From contig NZ_CP042582.1 of the NCBI RefSeq assembly GCF_008728835.1, positions 2,135,001-2,199,000 on the forward strand: 64,000 nt of DNA, given 5' to 3'. The notes beneath the pieces were generated by a model. It was given only the letters and a program-made list of their open reading frames with translations. It was not told the DNA's origin and ran no database searches. Shown here piece by piece: positions 8,247 through 17,875 of the stretch (positions within the stretch are counted from its first letter, which is position 1; every line of letters starts with the position of its first letter). Position numbers and translations under genes: made by a program. The stretch comes from Hypericibacter adhaerens (lineage in GTDB: Bacteria > Pseudomonadota > Alphaproteobacteria > Dongiales > Dongiaceae).

Positions 8247-9112
8247 CAGAAGCGACCCTCCTCGCCCAGGAGGCCTCGCGGCCTGACGATCAGCACCGCC
8301 GCCATGATCACGTAGATCACGGCCTCGCTCGCGGAGGGAAAGAACACGGTGGTGATGCCGGAGGCGGCACCGATCAGAAGGCCGCCGGCCAGCGTGCCCG
8401 GCAGGCTGCCGAGGCCGCCGACGATGATCGAGATGAAGCTCGGCATGATCAGGGAGTCGCCGATGGTGGGCTGGAGGCCCAGCATGCCGGCGGCAAGGAC
8501 GCCGGCGAGCCCCGCCAGATAGATGCCGAGGCCGAAATTGAGGTTGCGCAGCACCCGCACATTGACGCCCAGCACCGAGACGGTCTCCAGATCCAGCGTC
8601 CCGGCGCGGATGCGCAAGCCCAGCCGGGTCCGGTTCAGGATCACGAAGAGTCCGATCACCACCAGGGCCACCAGCACGATCATGAAGACGCGATAGCCGG
8701 TGAGGAAGAACAGGCTCGTGCTGAGGGGTGCCGCGAGCACGCCCGGGATCTGGTAGGGGAGGCTCTGTGCTCCCCAGATGAAGCGCGTGCCGTCCTGGAT
8801 CATGAAGGCGAGGCCGAAGGTCAGCAGCAGGCCATAGAGCGGATCGCGCCCATAGAGACGGCGGATCAGGACGCGCTCGATCGCGACGCCGATGAAGGCG
8901 ACGAGGAACGGCGAGACCAGCAGCGCGCCCCAGAAGCCGATATAGGGGATGAGCGTATAGGCGAGATAGCCGCCGATCGCCAGGAAGCCGCCATGGGCGA
9001 AATTGATCACGCCCGACAGGTTGAGGATGAGCGACAACCCCAGCGCCATCAGCGCGTAGAAGGCGCCGATGATGAGGCCGTTCATGAGATTGAAGAGCAC
9101 CAGCGTCGTCAT
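8246..9112 (-). CDS. livH: Branched-chain amino acid type ABC permease LivH
   Basis: 288 residues, highly hydrophobic. The N-terminal LMNGLIIGAFYALMALGLSL and NLSGVINFAHGGFLAIGGY stretches are typical of LivH. The tail VLIVRPRGLLGEEGRF is the family's normal C-terminus. It is the first permease of the operon, 157 bases after the binding-protein gene; that gap shows no gene and no strong hairpin. Confidence 0.88.
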   Translation of the reverse strand: MTTLVLFNLMNGLIIGAFYALMALGLSLILNLSGVINFAHGGFLAIGGYLAYTLIPYIGFWGALLVSPFLVAFIGVAIERVLIRRLYGRDPLYGLLLTFGLAFMIQDGTRFIWGAQSLPYQIPGVLAAPLSTSLFFLTGYRVFMIVLVALVVIGLFVILNRTRLGLRIRAGTLDLETVSVLGVNVRVLRNLNFGLGIYLAGLAGVLAAGMLGLQPTIGDSLIMPSFISIIVGGLGSLPGTLAGGLLIGAASGITTVFFPSASEAVIYVIMAAVLIVRPRGLLGEEGRF

Positions 9113-9269
9113 GCGGCGTTCCTGAAACTTCCCTTCAAAGGTCGGCCCGGGCGCAGCTCACGGCGCAGCCTCGAGCGACACAGCGACAGGTACTGGAATT
9201 GGAAGGTCGTTTCCTGGCCGGAACGGGCAGGCGCCGCGACCGGCGCGGCGCCCGCCGTTCCCGTCCAGT

Positions 9270-10538
9270 TTAGGACGGCCATGTCATCTTGCAACCGGTG
9301 TCGGCGATCGGCAGCGCCGCCTCGTCGCCCTTCACCAGCTGGCTGACCTTGAACAGGTCCGCCGGGTCCCCGCCGGACGGCGCCTGCTGCGCCGAGCCCA
9401 CAAACAGCGTCGGCATCAGCTGGTTGTCGCCTTCGCGGTAATAGGCCTTGTTCGGCATCAGCGCGATCTCCGGCGGCAGCTCGAGCCCTTGCATGGCCTT
9501 GGCCATCTTGGCGGTCTCGAGCGACTTCGCCGCCTCGGCCGCCAGCTTGCAGGTCTGGACCGAGGCATAGCCGAACCAGGTGCGGGCGGTCGGCACCTTG
9601 CCACCGCTTACCTTGCGGATGTCGGCGACGAACTGTTCGACATGCGGCACGCCGGGCTGGTTCCAATACCATTCGAACACCCAGTCGCCGATGAGCGCTT
9701 CGGGCGGCAATCCCATCAGCACCTCGAGCTCCTGCTGCGCGCCCGCGATGTGGGTTTTCTGATTGAGGCCGAATTGCACCGCCTGCTTGAGGCAGTTGAT
9801 CATGTCGTCGCCCGCGAGCAGCAGCACGATGGCGTCGGGGCTGGTCGACTGGGCCTTGATCAGGTTGGCCGAGAAATCCGTCGTGCTCAACGGCGTGAGG
9901 TCGCCGCCCAGCTTGGTGCCGCCGGCGGCGTTCAGGCTGGCTTCGAAACCGGCCTGAAGGCCGTGGCCGAACGCATAGTCGGTGGTGATGAAATACCACT
10001 TCTTGCCGTAGCTGCTGAGCAGCAGCTTGGACACCGAGTTGGTCTCCATGCGCGTGGTGTTGCAGACACGGAAGACGTTCCAGTGGCACTGCGTACCGGT
10101 GACGGTGTCGACATGGCCGCCGGGCACGATATGCAGAACGCCCTTCTCATTGGCGTAGTTGGCCATGGCCTGGGCGAGGGCGGAGTTGATGTTGCCGAGA
10201 AGGAAATTGACCTTGTCGCGCTCGACCAGCTTGGTCGCCTTCTGCACAGCCGTGGCCGCGTCGCCGCTGGTCGAATCCTCGACCAGCAGCTCGACCTGGC
10301 GGCCGAGGATTCCGCCCTGGGCATTGATCTGGTCGACAGCGAGCTGGGCGCCGATCTGCTCGTTCTTGCCGAGCGCGGCATAGGTGCCGGTCAGCGGGTT
10401 GTCGAGACCGATCTTGACCGTCTCATCCGCGCGTGCGCTGAGGATGAAGGGCGATGCGACTTGCGCGATGCCCGCGGCCGCGGCGGCTTTGAGAAGGCTA
10501 CGCCGATCGAGCCTCCCGAACAAGCTTCCGTTCGTCAT
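9270..10538 (-). CDS. livK: Periplasmic substrate-binding protein of the Liv-type transporter
   Basis: 422 residues. The N-terminus DRRSLLKAAAAAGIAQ is a twin-arginine-like signal with probable cleavage near SARA-DE. The mature part starts KIGLDNPLTGTYAALGKNEQ and contains QINAQGGILGRQVELLVED, the LivK/AmiC (periplasmic_binding_6) pattern. The exact ligand cannot be told: branched-chain amino acids, short amides or aromatic acids are all possible for this family. Start supported by GGAGGAAAC upstream. Heads the livKHMGF operon. Confidence 0.85.
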   Translation of the reverse strand: MTNGSLFGRLDRRSLLKAAAAAGIAQVASPFILSARADETVKIGLDNPLTGTYAALGKNEQIGAQLAVDQINAQGGILGRQVELLVEDSTSGDAATAVQKATKLVERDKVNFLLGNINSALAQAMANYANEKGVLHIVPGGHVDTVTGTQCHWNVFRVCNTTRMETNSVSKLLLSSYGKKWYFITTDYAFGHGLQAGFEASLNAAGGTKLGGDLTPLSTTDFSANLIKAQSTSPDAIVLLLAGDDMINCLKQAVQFGLNQKTHIAGAQQELEVLMGLPPEALIGDWVFEWYWNQPGVPHVEQFVADIRKVSGGKVPTARTWFGYASVQTCKLAAEAAKSLETAKMAKAMQGLELPPEIALMPNKAYYREGDNQLMPTLFVGSAQQAPSGGDPADLFKVSQLVKGDEAALPIADTGCKMTWPS

Positions 10539-10972
10539 GGTAGGTTTCCTCCGCAGAATTGTTTGAGCTTGTTTTGATGGTCATGGCAGCCGGATTCACC
10601 CACACTCCCCGCCGGGAATGGTAGGCGAGAATGGACTTTGGGCAAGCGGTGATAGCGAGGCGGGCAGCCGACATTTGGATGAGGGAATTCAACCGGGAAG
10701 GGTGCTCAAGAAATGGGCACGCTTTGACTCATGCGTCGGCACACATTCTGCTGCGAACGCGTTCGAGTGCCATCCGACTTTAGTCGGAAGCGATCGCCGA
10801 CGCGGCGTGGCGGGCACGATGGACGGCGACCGCCAGCCCCTTGATCGACAAGGGATGGCGCCGGTCAAGCCTCAAATCCGTGACCGTCCACCCCGTGTGA
10901 TGTGTTCATGACAGACGGCGCCGCGCCGTCTTCCCGCGATCGGGGGCGTGCCCCCGACCGCGTCGTCCGCGG
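10539..10972. other. Intergenic region before livK
   Basis: No gene seen. It should hold the livK promoter and the end of the ThDP-enzyme transcript. Two G+C-rich hairpins lie close to that enzyme's stop: AGACGGCGC/GCGCCGTCT (10913-10931) and TCGGGGGC/GCCCCCGA (10940-10957). Neither is followed by a T-run on the minus strand. A small CCGACT/AGTCGG hairpin lies at 10774-10787. Confidence 0.4.
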
Positions 10973-12619
10973 TCAAAGGGCGCCGGACACGGGCAGCCGC
11001 TCCCGCAACTCGTCGACCAGGACGCGGATATTTTCGGAATAGTCGATCGGCACCGTGACCAGCTGCACGCCGCCCTCCCTGAAGGCGCGTTCCAGCGTCG
11101 GCGCGAAGTCGCCGATGGCGCTCACCCGCGTGCCCTTGGCGCCATAGGCCTCGGCATATTTGACGAAGTCCGGGTTGTTGAAGGTCATGCCGAAATCGGG
11201 AAACCGGTCGACGGCCTGCTTCCAGCGGATCATGCCGTAGGCGCCGTCCTCGATCACCAGCACCACCAGGTTGAGCTTGAGCCGGACGGCGGTCGCCATC
11301 TCCTGGCTGTTCATCATGAAGCCGCCATCGCCGCACACCGCCATCACGCGCCGGTCGGGATGGAGCATCGCGGCGACGATCGCCGAAGGCAGACCCGCCC
11401 CCATGGTGGCGAGCGCGTTGTCGAGCAGCAGCGTGTTGGCGACGCGGGTCCGGTAGTTCCGCGCGAACCAGATCTTGTACATGCCGTTATCGAGCGCCAC
11501 GATCCCGTCCGGGGGAATGACCTGGCGGATGTCATGCACCAGCCGCTGCGGCGTGAAACGATCCTCGGTGGCGCGGGCGGCGATGCGGGCGAGGATGCCT
11601 TCGCGCAACGGCAGCAGGGCCTGGGCCTGGGGCAGCCGGCCTTCGACGCGGTCGGCCAGGAGCCGCAGCGAGGGGCCGAGATCGCCGATCACCTCGGCCT
11701 GCGGGAAATAGACCTGTTCCACGTGGGCCGGCTGGTAGCCGACATGCACGACCTGGGGACCGCCGGCGCCCATGATGAAGGGTGGTTTCTCGACCGTATC
11801 GTGGCCGATGGTGACGATGAGATCGGCCCGCTCGATCGCCTCATGGACATAGTCGCGTTCCGACAGCGCGGCGGTGCCCATATAGAGCTCCGTGCCGCCG
11901 GGCACCGTGCCCTTGCCCATCTGGGTGGTGAAGTAGGGGATGCCGGTGCGCAGCACGAACTGGGCGAGATCGCCCGTCATCTGCGGCCGCGAGGCGGCGG
12001 CGCCGACCATGACCAGCGGACGCCGGGCACCCAGGATCAGCGCGGCGGCTCGGTCCAGCGCCTCGGCGCTCGCGAGCGGCCGCTCGACCGGATGGGTCGG
12101 AACCAGCGGCACATCCTCGCAGGTCTCGGCCGCGATATCCTCGGGCAGCTCGAGAAGGACGGGACCCGGCCGTTCCTCCTCGGCGGTGCGGAACGCCTCA
12201 CGCACCAGCGTGGGGATCATCCGCGGCGAGACGATCTGGCGCGCGAGCTTGGTCAGCGGCCGCATGGTCGTGACGATATCCACGACCTGGAAGCGCGCCT
12301 GGCGCGAGGAGAGCACGCCCTTCTGCCCCGTGATCATGATCATCGGCCAGGCGCCGAGATGCGCATAGGCGGCGCCGGTCGTCAGGTTGAGGGCGCCAGG
12401 CCCTAGCGTGGTGATGCAGACGCCGGGCTTGCCGGTGAGGCGGCCATAGGTCGCCGCCATGAAGGCCGCCGCCTGCTCATGCCGGGTCAGCACCAGCTCG
12501 ATCGAGGAGCGGCGGATCGATTCCACGACATCGAGGTTCTCCTCGCCCGGAATGCCGAAGATCCGTTCGACCCCCTCATTCTCGAGGGCAGCCACCAGCA
12601 GATCGGATCCCTTGCGCAT
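10973..12619 (-). CDS. Acetolactate-synthase-like thiamine diphosphate enzyme
   Basis: 548 residues from ATG 12619, chosen because AAGGAG lies 6 bases upstream and the N-terminus then begins RKGSDLLVAALENEGVERIFG as in the family; a longer frame adds 35 residues without support. Catalytic Glu48 (LTRHEQAAAFMA), QMGKGTVPG middle domain, and ThDP-binding VCGDGGFMMNSQEMATA. Likely a catabolic acetolactate synthase or other 2-oxoacid carboligase/decarboxylase. No regulatory subunit gene (ilvN) is adjacent, which argues against the biosynthetic IlvB. Confidence 0.8.
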   Translation of the reverse strand: MRKGSDLLVAALENEGVERIFGIPGEENLDVVESIRRSSIELVLTRHEQAAAFMAATYGRLTGKPGVCITTLGPGALNLTTGAAYAHLGAWPMIMITGQKGVLSSRQARFQVVDIVTTMRPLTKLARQIVSPRMIPTLVREAFRTAEEERPGPVLLELPEDIAAETCEDVPLVPTHPVERPLASAEALDRAAALILGARRPLVMVGAAASRPQMTGDLAQFVLRTGIPYFTTQMGKGTVPGGTELYMGTAALSERDYVHEAIERADLIVTIGHDTVEKPPFIMGAGGPQVVHVGYQPAHVEQVYFPQAEVIGDLGPSLRLLADRVEGRLPQAQALLPLREGILARIAARATEDRFTPQRLVHDIRQVIPPDGIVALDNGMYKIWFARNYRTRVANTLLLDNALATMGAGLPSAIVAAMLHPDRRVMAVCGDGGFMMNSQEMATAVRLKLNLVVLVIEDGAYGMIRWKQAVDRFPDFGMTFNNPDFVKYAEAYGAKGTRVSAIGDFAPTLERAFREGGVQLVTVPIDYSENIRVLVDELRERLPVSGAL

Positions 12620-12753
12620 GCGCATCTCCTTGATCATCGAGGCCGGGACAGCGCCGGTGGCGGTCCCGTCCGAAGAGATGGCGATTATAGCCGGGTTTTC
12701 CAGGCATCGCAGGGCTGGGGCCATGACCGCCCTGCATCCCGGATCGTCGAATC

Positions 12754-12782
12754 AAAAGCCCCGGCGCGCGGGCGCCGGGGCT
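12754..12782 (-). terminator. Rho-independent terminator of the PotD-like/peptidase transcript
   Basis: Perfect 11-bp stem AGCCCCGGCGC/GCGCCGGGGCT (12757-12767 with 12772-12782) and a 4-base loop. On the minus strand it is followed by TTTTGATTC. It lies 27 bases after the binding-protein stop and separates that unit from the ThDP-enzyme gene. Confidence 0.75.
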
Positions 12783-12808
12783 CTTGTCCTCAGACGTAGA
12801 GGGAGCGC

Positions 12809-14101
12809 TCAGCCGCCGGTGAAGCGCGCATAGGCCGATTGCCACAGCTTCAGCCCGTCATTGGTCAGGGCGGCCTCCTGCAGGGAGTCCGGTCCCAGCT
12901 GTGCGGGCGTCATGATGGTGGACTGGAGATTGGGCGGGATCAGCTTGCTGTCGACAAGCCGCTCCGGGGTGATCGAGGTGAGCGGCGGCTGATAGCCGTT
13001 GTAGTCGACGAAGTTATGATAGGCGTTGTCCTCGTCGAGCAGGAAGTTGAGCCAGAGATGCGCGAGAACCGGCTTCTTGGCGTCGGTGCAGACCGCCCAC
13101 ATGTCGTTCTGGATCGGGCCTTTGCCGGGCGGCGGGCACCAGTACTGGATCTGGGTCGGGTCGCCGCCTTCCGGCATGAAGGCGAGGACGCCGCTCAGCA
13201 TGTTGCCGGACCAGTTATGGCCGAGCCAGCAGCTGCCTTCCGGGATGGTCTGATACCCGGTGATGTTGACCTTCGGGTTGCAGATGCCGGACAGCGCCAG
13301 CAGATCCTGCAAGGCCTTGTCGATGATCTTGGGATCCTCGGTATTGATGTCGTATTCGCCGCGATAGAGCAGCGCCAGGGCGATCGCCTCGCGCGAATCG
13401 TCGAGTACCGAGACATAGCCCTTGTATTTCTCGGCGTTCCAGAAGATCGACCAGGGATTTTCGAGCTTGGGGATGTCCTCGGAGACCTTGTCGCTGCGCC
13501 AGCCGATTCCGGTCGTGTAGATCGTATAGGGCACCGTGTATTGGGCATCCACGTCGTAGAAGGGGCTCATGAACTGCGGCCAGCAGTTCTTCTTGAGGTT
13601 CGGGATATAGTCCTTGTTGATCGGCTGCAGCAGCTTGCCGGCGACGGCCTGCGCCAGGCGGTTGCTGGTGATCTCGGTGACGTCCATGTTCCGCACCGCC
13701 TTGGTGGCCAGCCTGGTGATGGCCTGGTCGATGCTGTCGAAGGTGGTCACCTGGACGTTGACGTCATACTTCTTGGCGAAGGCGTCGAGCAGCTTCTTGT
13801 CGACATAGTCGGCGTAGTTGAAGATGTTGAAGGTGCCGCCCGTCTCAGGCTTGAGCCCGCTCTTGATCGGGTCCTTGAAGACCGGCAGCTTCACCGGCCG
13901 GTTGGGCCGTGCCAGCGGAATGCCGCCCGGGCCGACCGCGCCGCTCGCGGCCGCATCCGCCCAGGCGGAGCCGCCAAGCAGGCGAAGAGCGGCAAGGGAG
14001 AGGCCCGCGGTTCGCAGCGCGGTGAAAGCCTCCCGCCGCGACAGTCGGCCCTGCCGTAACGAATACAGGATTTGTCGAGCCTTCCAGTCGTCGTGATCCA
14101 T
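12809..14101 (-). CDS. PotD-like periplasmic polyamine-type binding protein (orphan)
   Basis: 430 residues from ATG 14101, which has GGGAGG six bases upstream. A Tat-like signal (LSRREAFTALRTAGLSL) precedes the mature protein. FNIFNYADYVDKKLLDAFAKKYDVNV is the PotD/PotF start pattern, with TTGIGWRSDKV and a C-terminal NFLLDEDNAYHNFVDYNGY typical of spermidine/putrescine-type binding proteins. No permease or ATPase gene is adjacent, so it must work with distant partners or act as a sensor. It lies 52 bases after the S9 peptidase and is probably co-transcribed with it. Confidence 0.8.
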   Translation of the reverse strand: MDHDDWKARQILYSLRQGRLSRREAFTALRTAGLSLAALRLLGGSAWADAAASGAVGPGGIPLARPNRPVKLPVFKDPIKSGLKPETGGTFNIFNYADYVDKKLLDAFAKKYDVNVQVTTFDSIDQAITRLATKAVRNMDVTEITSNRLAQAVAGKLLQPINKDYIPNLKKNCWPQFMSPFYDVDAQYTVPYTIYTTGIGWRSDKVSEDIPKLENPWSIFWNAEKYKGYVSVLDDSREAIALALLYRGEYDINTEDPKIIDKALQDLLALSGICNPKVNITGYQTIPEGSCWLGHNWSGNMLSGVLAFMPEGGDPTQIQYWCPPPGKGPIQNDMWAVCTDAKKPVLAHLWLNFLLDEDNAYHNFVDYNGYQPPLTSITPERLVDSKLIPPNLQSTIMTPAQLGPDSLQEAALTNDGLKLWQSAYARFTGG

Positions 14102-14153
14102 CTGCAGCCTCCCAGCTGTGTTGTTGGATGTGATCGAGGATGTCCGTCGTTGC

Positions 14154-16139
14154 TCAGGCCGGCATATGCTCCTGGAACCAGGAGACCACCCGCGCACCGT
14201 AATCGGCGATCGCGGGATGGTGCTGCACCCAATGGCCTTCCTTCGGGTAATGCACCAGGACCGATTTCACCCCATGTTGCAGCAGCGCCCGGTGGAACTC
14301 GATCGCCTGCACCGCGGGGCAGTTGCGATCCAGCGCGCCGCAGATATTGAGGGTGGGAGTCTTCACCCGGTCGGCGAACATGATGGCGCTGCGCTTGAAA
14401 TATTCGCCGCCGGGATTCTTGTAGTTGTCGAGCAGGAAGTTCTCGCAGAACCCCGGGATATGGCTGGTGAGCTGCTCGCTGACATAGTCGGTCACCGGCG
14501 AGACCACGACCGAGGCGGCGAAGCGCGTGTCCTGGGTGATGATCCAGGCCGCCATGATCCCGCCGTAGGAAACGCCGGTGACGCCGATGCGCTTGGGATC
14601 CGCGATGCCCTCGGCCACCATCCGGTCGAGACCGGAGAGGATGTCCTGCGCGTCGCCGCCGCCCATGTCGCCGGCCACGGCGCGGCAGAAATCGAGCCCG
14701 CGGCCGGTGCTGCCGCGCGGATTGGGCTGGAAGATCGCGTAGCCGTCCTGCAGCAGGGTGACATAGAGCGAGCTGCGGCCCGCCGAGGTCGGCCGCCAGG
14801 ACCAGACCGGGCCGCCATGCACATCGACGATGACGGCACGGGGCCCCTTGTCGCCGGTGGGCCGCAGGAGCCAGCCCTCGATTTCCCAGCCGTCCTTGGC
14901 CTTCCATTTATAGGGCTCGGCGCGGCCGAGCGCCGCGAGGGTCGCCGCGGCTCCCTTGGGGCCGAGGCTGGCCACGGTCTTCATCTCGCCGCCGCGGAAG
15001 ACCGCGATCGTCTGCGGCGTGAAGAAGCCCTCCAGGGTGACGGCGCACTCGCCGGGGGTCGTGGCGGGGCTCGCGAACGGAAAATAGCGTTCGCCGCCGA
15101 GCGTGGTGGCGGTATTGGACCAGAGCTCCTTCGACCGCGCGGTCCGGGCATCGCACAAGGCGAGGACCGTCTCCAGCGACCGGATGCCGGCCACGAGGAT
15201 CTCGGTCTCGCTCTGCCAGGCGGTGAAGGTGATGTCGGCGCCGTTCGTGTCGGCGCGCCGCGTGGCGCCGTCGGCGACCGCGATCAGCGTCAGCTCGCCG
15301 GTGGTCGACTGGCGGTCGCTGCTGAAGGAGGAGACGACGGCGAGCTGGGTGCCGCTGGGCGAGGCCGAGAGCCAGCCGATCTGGTCCTTCGGCCGGTGGA
15401 CCGTGCGGACGCGGCCGCTGGCGATATCGATCAGCCGGACATCGGCGCGGTACCAGTCGTTCTCGTGCGGATTGTTCGAGGCGATGCAGGCCACGGCCTT
15501 GGCGCCGGCCCAGCAGGCTTCCCAGGGATTGAGCCCGGGGCCGGTCAGGCGGCGGAGCGAGCCGCTGGCAAGCTCGTAGAGCCAGAGGCTGCGCCATTGG
15601 CTGTCATCGACGCCGATATCGACCTGCGGCGTCCAGTCGGGAAGGGCGGGGTCCGCGGTCTGGAACGTGTAGCCGCCCAGGAAGCCGGAAAGATCGACCC
15701 CTCGGGCGGCGGCGCCGATCAGGATCGCGCTGCCGTCGGGCGACCAATGGGCATATTCCACCCACAGATCCCCGATCGGAACCCAGGTCTCGGCCTTGGT
15801 CGCGAGATCGAGGAGGCAGAGCCCCGTGATGCCGGGCTCCTCGCGGTCGGAGAGGTAAGCGAGGCGCCGGCCGTCGGGCGACCATTTCGGCGCCAGATCG
15901 GTCGAGGGTCCCGGCGACACCGCCCGCAGCTCGCCGCTCGCGACATCGACCAGGAAGATGCGCTGCGGCAGCGTGCCCTCGAGGGCCGTCGCCACGATCC
16001 CGCTGCCGGCGATGGTGCGGCCGTCGGGCGAGAGCGCGATGTCGTAGAGATCCGGCGGCCGGTCGGCCCCCAGCAGCCAGTCCGCGTCGGCCTTCTGGAT
16101 GCGCTTGAACAGCTCGGTGTGACGCAAATCGGTCTGCAA
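14154..16139 (-). CDS. S9-family prolyl-oligopeptidase-like serine peptidase
   Basis: 661 residues from a TTG start with GAGAGGCAGGA upstream. The N-terminal two-thirds has repeated blades (SPDGRTIAGS, KWSPDGRRLAYLSDR, WSPDGSAIL) of a WD40-like/beta-propeller. The C-terminal alpha/beta-hydrolase domain has nucleophile Ser524 in GVSYGG, Asp604 in GALDRN and His636 in EGHW. It resembles dipeptidyl-aminopeptidase/acylaminoacyl-peptidase. No signal peptide, so cytoplasmic. Co-directional with the PotD-like gene, which suggests uptake and hydrolysis of an amide- or peptide-containing substrate (inference). Confidence 0.85.
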   Translation of the reverse strand: MQTDLRHTELFKRIQKADADWLLGADRPPDLYDIALSPDGRTIAGSGIVATALEGTLPQRIFLVDVASGELRAVSPGPSTDLAPKWSPDGRRLAYLSDREEPGITGLCLLDLATKAETWVPIGDLWVEYAHWSPDGSAILIGAAARGVDLSGFLGGYTFQTADPALPDWTPQVDIGVDDSQWRSLWLYELASGSLRRLTGPGLNPWEACWAGAKAVACIASNNPHENDWYRADVRLIDIASGRVRTVHRPKDQIGWLSASPSGTQLAVVSSFSSDRQSTTGELTLIAVADGATRRADTNGADITFTAWQSETEILVAGIRSLETVLALCDARTARSKELWSNTATTLGGERYFPFASPATTPGECAVTLEGFFTPQTIAVFRGGEMKTVASLGPKGAAATLAALGRAEPYKWKAKDGWEIEGWLLRPTGDKGPRAVIVDVHGGPVWSWRPTSAGRSSLYVTLLQDGYAIFQPNPRGSTGRGLDFCRAVAGDMGGGDAQDILSGLDRMVAEGIADPKRIGVTGVSYGGIMAAWIITQDTRFAASVVVSPVTDYVSEQLTSHIPGFCENFLLDNYKNPGGEYFKRSAIMFADRVKTPTLNICGALDRNCPAVQAIEFHRALLQHGVKSVLVHYPKEGHWVQHHPAIADYGARVVSWFQEHMPA

Positions 16140-16684
16140 GGTCCTGCCTCTCCGTTTGAATATCCATTCAACATTTCCCTCCGGGCTGCCGGCGATCGTT
16201 GTCGCGATCGATGACGTCAGCGGGGTCGGGAAATGACGGCGTCGTTACCGGCGCGCTCTGCGCGCTACGAACAAGAGATGAGGCCCGAACGGGCCTCGCC
16301 TGCCTTCATCGATGGATTCGGCCGCGCTCGACCCTGGCGATGACGCGCGTCATGGGACAGGCAACGGCTTTTGCGCGTTCGATCCTCCCCTTGCGCCGGC
16401 GGGAGACTTTGCTCGCGTTCCCTTGTCGGCTCGCCAATCAAGATAATACGCAGGGCTCCCGGCAGGCAAATGTCAAAACACGCGCCGGTCCGTGCTTCGG
16501 GAAGGCGGTCCTACGGGCGCGCCGCAGCCGGGTCTGCCGCACCGAGGCGGGGGCCAGGCGCGTCAGGAGGCTGAATTTTCTGAAACTTCCTTTGCCGGAG
16601 GACCCGGCCTAGTCTCGCCCAAAGCGCAGATTACGCCGGCGTCATGACAGGCACCGGTTCTTCGGTCGAACAGGAGGAGCAAGG
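16140..16684. other. Divergent promoter region, no gene seen
   Basis: Lies between the S9 peptidase (minus) and the dienelactone hydrolase (plus). Short frames here look random. A GAGGCCCG/CGGGCCTC hairpin at about 16275-16295 has no T-run. Confidence 0.35.
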
Positions 16685-17356
16685 ATGGGAAGCGTCACCG
16701 AACTCAAGGCCGCCGACGGATTCAAGCTTGCCGCCTACCGGGCGGCGCCGGCCGGGGCCTCCAAGGGCGGGCTGGTCGTCATCCAGGAGATCTTCGGCGT
16801 CAACCACCATATCCGCAGCGTGGCGGACCGCTTCGCCGCGCTGGGCTATACCGCGCTCGCGCCGGCGTTGTTCGATCGTGCCGAGCGCGGGATCGATATC
16901 GGCTATGACGAGGCCTCGGTGCAGCGCGGAATCAAGCTGCGCGCCGCCATCAAGCTCGAGGACACGCTGCTCGATGTCGCGGCCGCGGTCGGCGCGCTCA
17001 AGGGGGCCGGCAAGATCGCGGTCGTCGGCTATTGCTGGGGCGGGTCGCTCGCCTTCCTGTCGGCGACACGGCTCCCGGGTCTCGCCTGCACGGTGGGCTA
17101 TTACGGCGGCATGATCGCGGCCCATGCGCAGGAGAAGCCCAAGGTCCCGGTGCTGCTGCATTTCGGCGAGCATGACCACGGCATCCCGATGACCGACGTG
17201 GAGAAGGTGAGGGCGGCGCGGCCCGAGGTGCAGATCTTCACCTACAATGCCGGCCACGGTTTCAGCTGCGACGAACGCGCCAGCTTCGACAAGGCCAGCC
17301 ATGAGCAGGCGCTGGCCCGGACGCTGGACTTCTTCGGCAAGCATCTGAAGCCTTAG
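16685..17356 (+). CDS. Dienelactone hydrolase family protein
   Basis: 223 residues, normal DLH length. Catalytic set visible: Cys117 in GYCWGG, Asp164 in GEHDHGIP and His191 in AGHGF, plus Glu35 in IQEIFGVN that primes the cysteine in the known enzymes. Hydrolyses lactone or ester bonds of small cyclic substrates; in many bacteria it acts on carboxymethylenebutenolide. Cytoplasmic, monocistronic, with AGGAGGAGCAAGG upstream. Confidence 0.9.
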   Translation: MGSVTELKAADGFKLAAYRAAPAGASKGGLVVIQEIFGVNHHIRSVADRFAALGYTALAPALFDRAERGIDIGYDEASVQRGIKLRAAIKLEDTLLDVAAAVGALKGAGKIAVVGYCWGGSLAFLSATRLPGLACTVGYYGGMIAAHAQEKPKVPVLLHFGEHDHGIPMTDVEKVRAARPEVQIFTYNAGHGFSCDERASFDKASHEQALARTLDFFGKHLKP

Positions 17357-17398
17357 AAGCGCCCGGCGTCCGGGCCGAGCATTCGCCTCGTCTGCCGG

Positions 17399-17875
17399 TT
17401 ATTGCGGGACGCAGCGGAAGGTGATCGTCTTGGCGCCCGTGCTGTCGCTGCTGACCGTCGTGACGGCGCGCATCGATCCGCTGTTGCGGCAATAGGCGTC
17501 GGCACTCTGGGTCGCCGCGAGCAGATCCTGGTCGCTGTGATAGACGTAGGGGTCGTTCGGATTGTAGGCCATCGTCGTGGTGGCGGGCGCCGCCGTGGCG
17601 ATGCAGTCGAAGACCACCGTCTTGCTGCCGTCCGACTCGTTGTCGATCCTGACCGTCTGCGGAACGGACCGGTACTGGCTGCAATAGGCCGCCGCCTTCT
17701 CGTTGGCCGAGACCAGCTCCTCGTCGCCGCGATAGCGGTAGGTGACGGTGGGATTGGTGGCGGACGTCTGCGTCGGAGGCGAATGAGGCGATGAGCAGGC
17801 GGCCATCAGCAGGGCCGCCACCGAAAGCGAGGCCGCGGCTGCGGCGAGACGGAGTTGTGAGAAGCTCGTGACCAT
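17399..17875 (-). CDS. Lipoprotein with two tandem cysteine-paired repeats
   Basis: 158 residues from ATG 17875 (GAGGAAGGG upstream). A signal peptide ends in the lipobox LMAAC, so the protein should be lipid-anchored. The rest is two copies of a ~50-residue unit: YRYRGDEELVSANEKAAAYC...VVFDC and YVYHSDQDLLAATQSADAYC...ITFRC, each with two cysteines likely to pair. No named family was recognised. Convergent with the dienelactone hydrolase, with a small GCCCGG/CCGGGC hairpin between. Confidence 0.75.
   Translation of the reverse strand: MVTSFSQLRLAAAAASLSVAALLMAACSSPHSPPTQTSATNPTVTYRYRGDEELVSANEKAAAYCSQYRSVPQTVRIDNESDGSKTVVFDCIATAAPATTTMAYNPNDPYVYHSDQDLLAATQSADAYCRNSGSMRAVTTVSSDSTGAKTITFRCVPQ

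Noticed and set aside
10913-10957. Two hairpins after the ThDP enzyme as a Rho-independent terminator
   Set aside because: Neither is followed by a T-run on the transcribed strand; kept only as a note in the intergenic entry.
16199-16612. 137-codon frame in the divergent region
   Set aside because: No ribosome site or motif, composition like random G+C-rich sequence; region is probably promoter DNA with repeat remnants.
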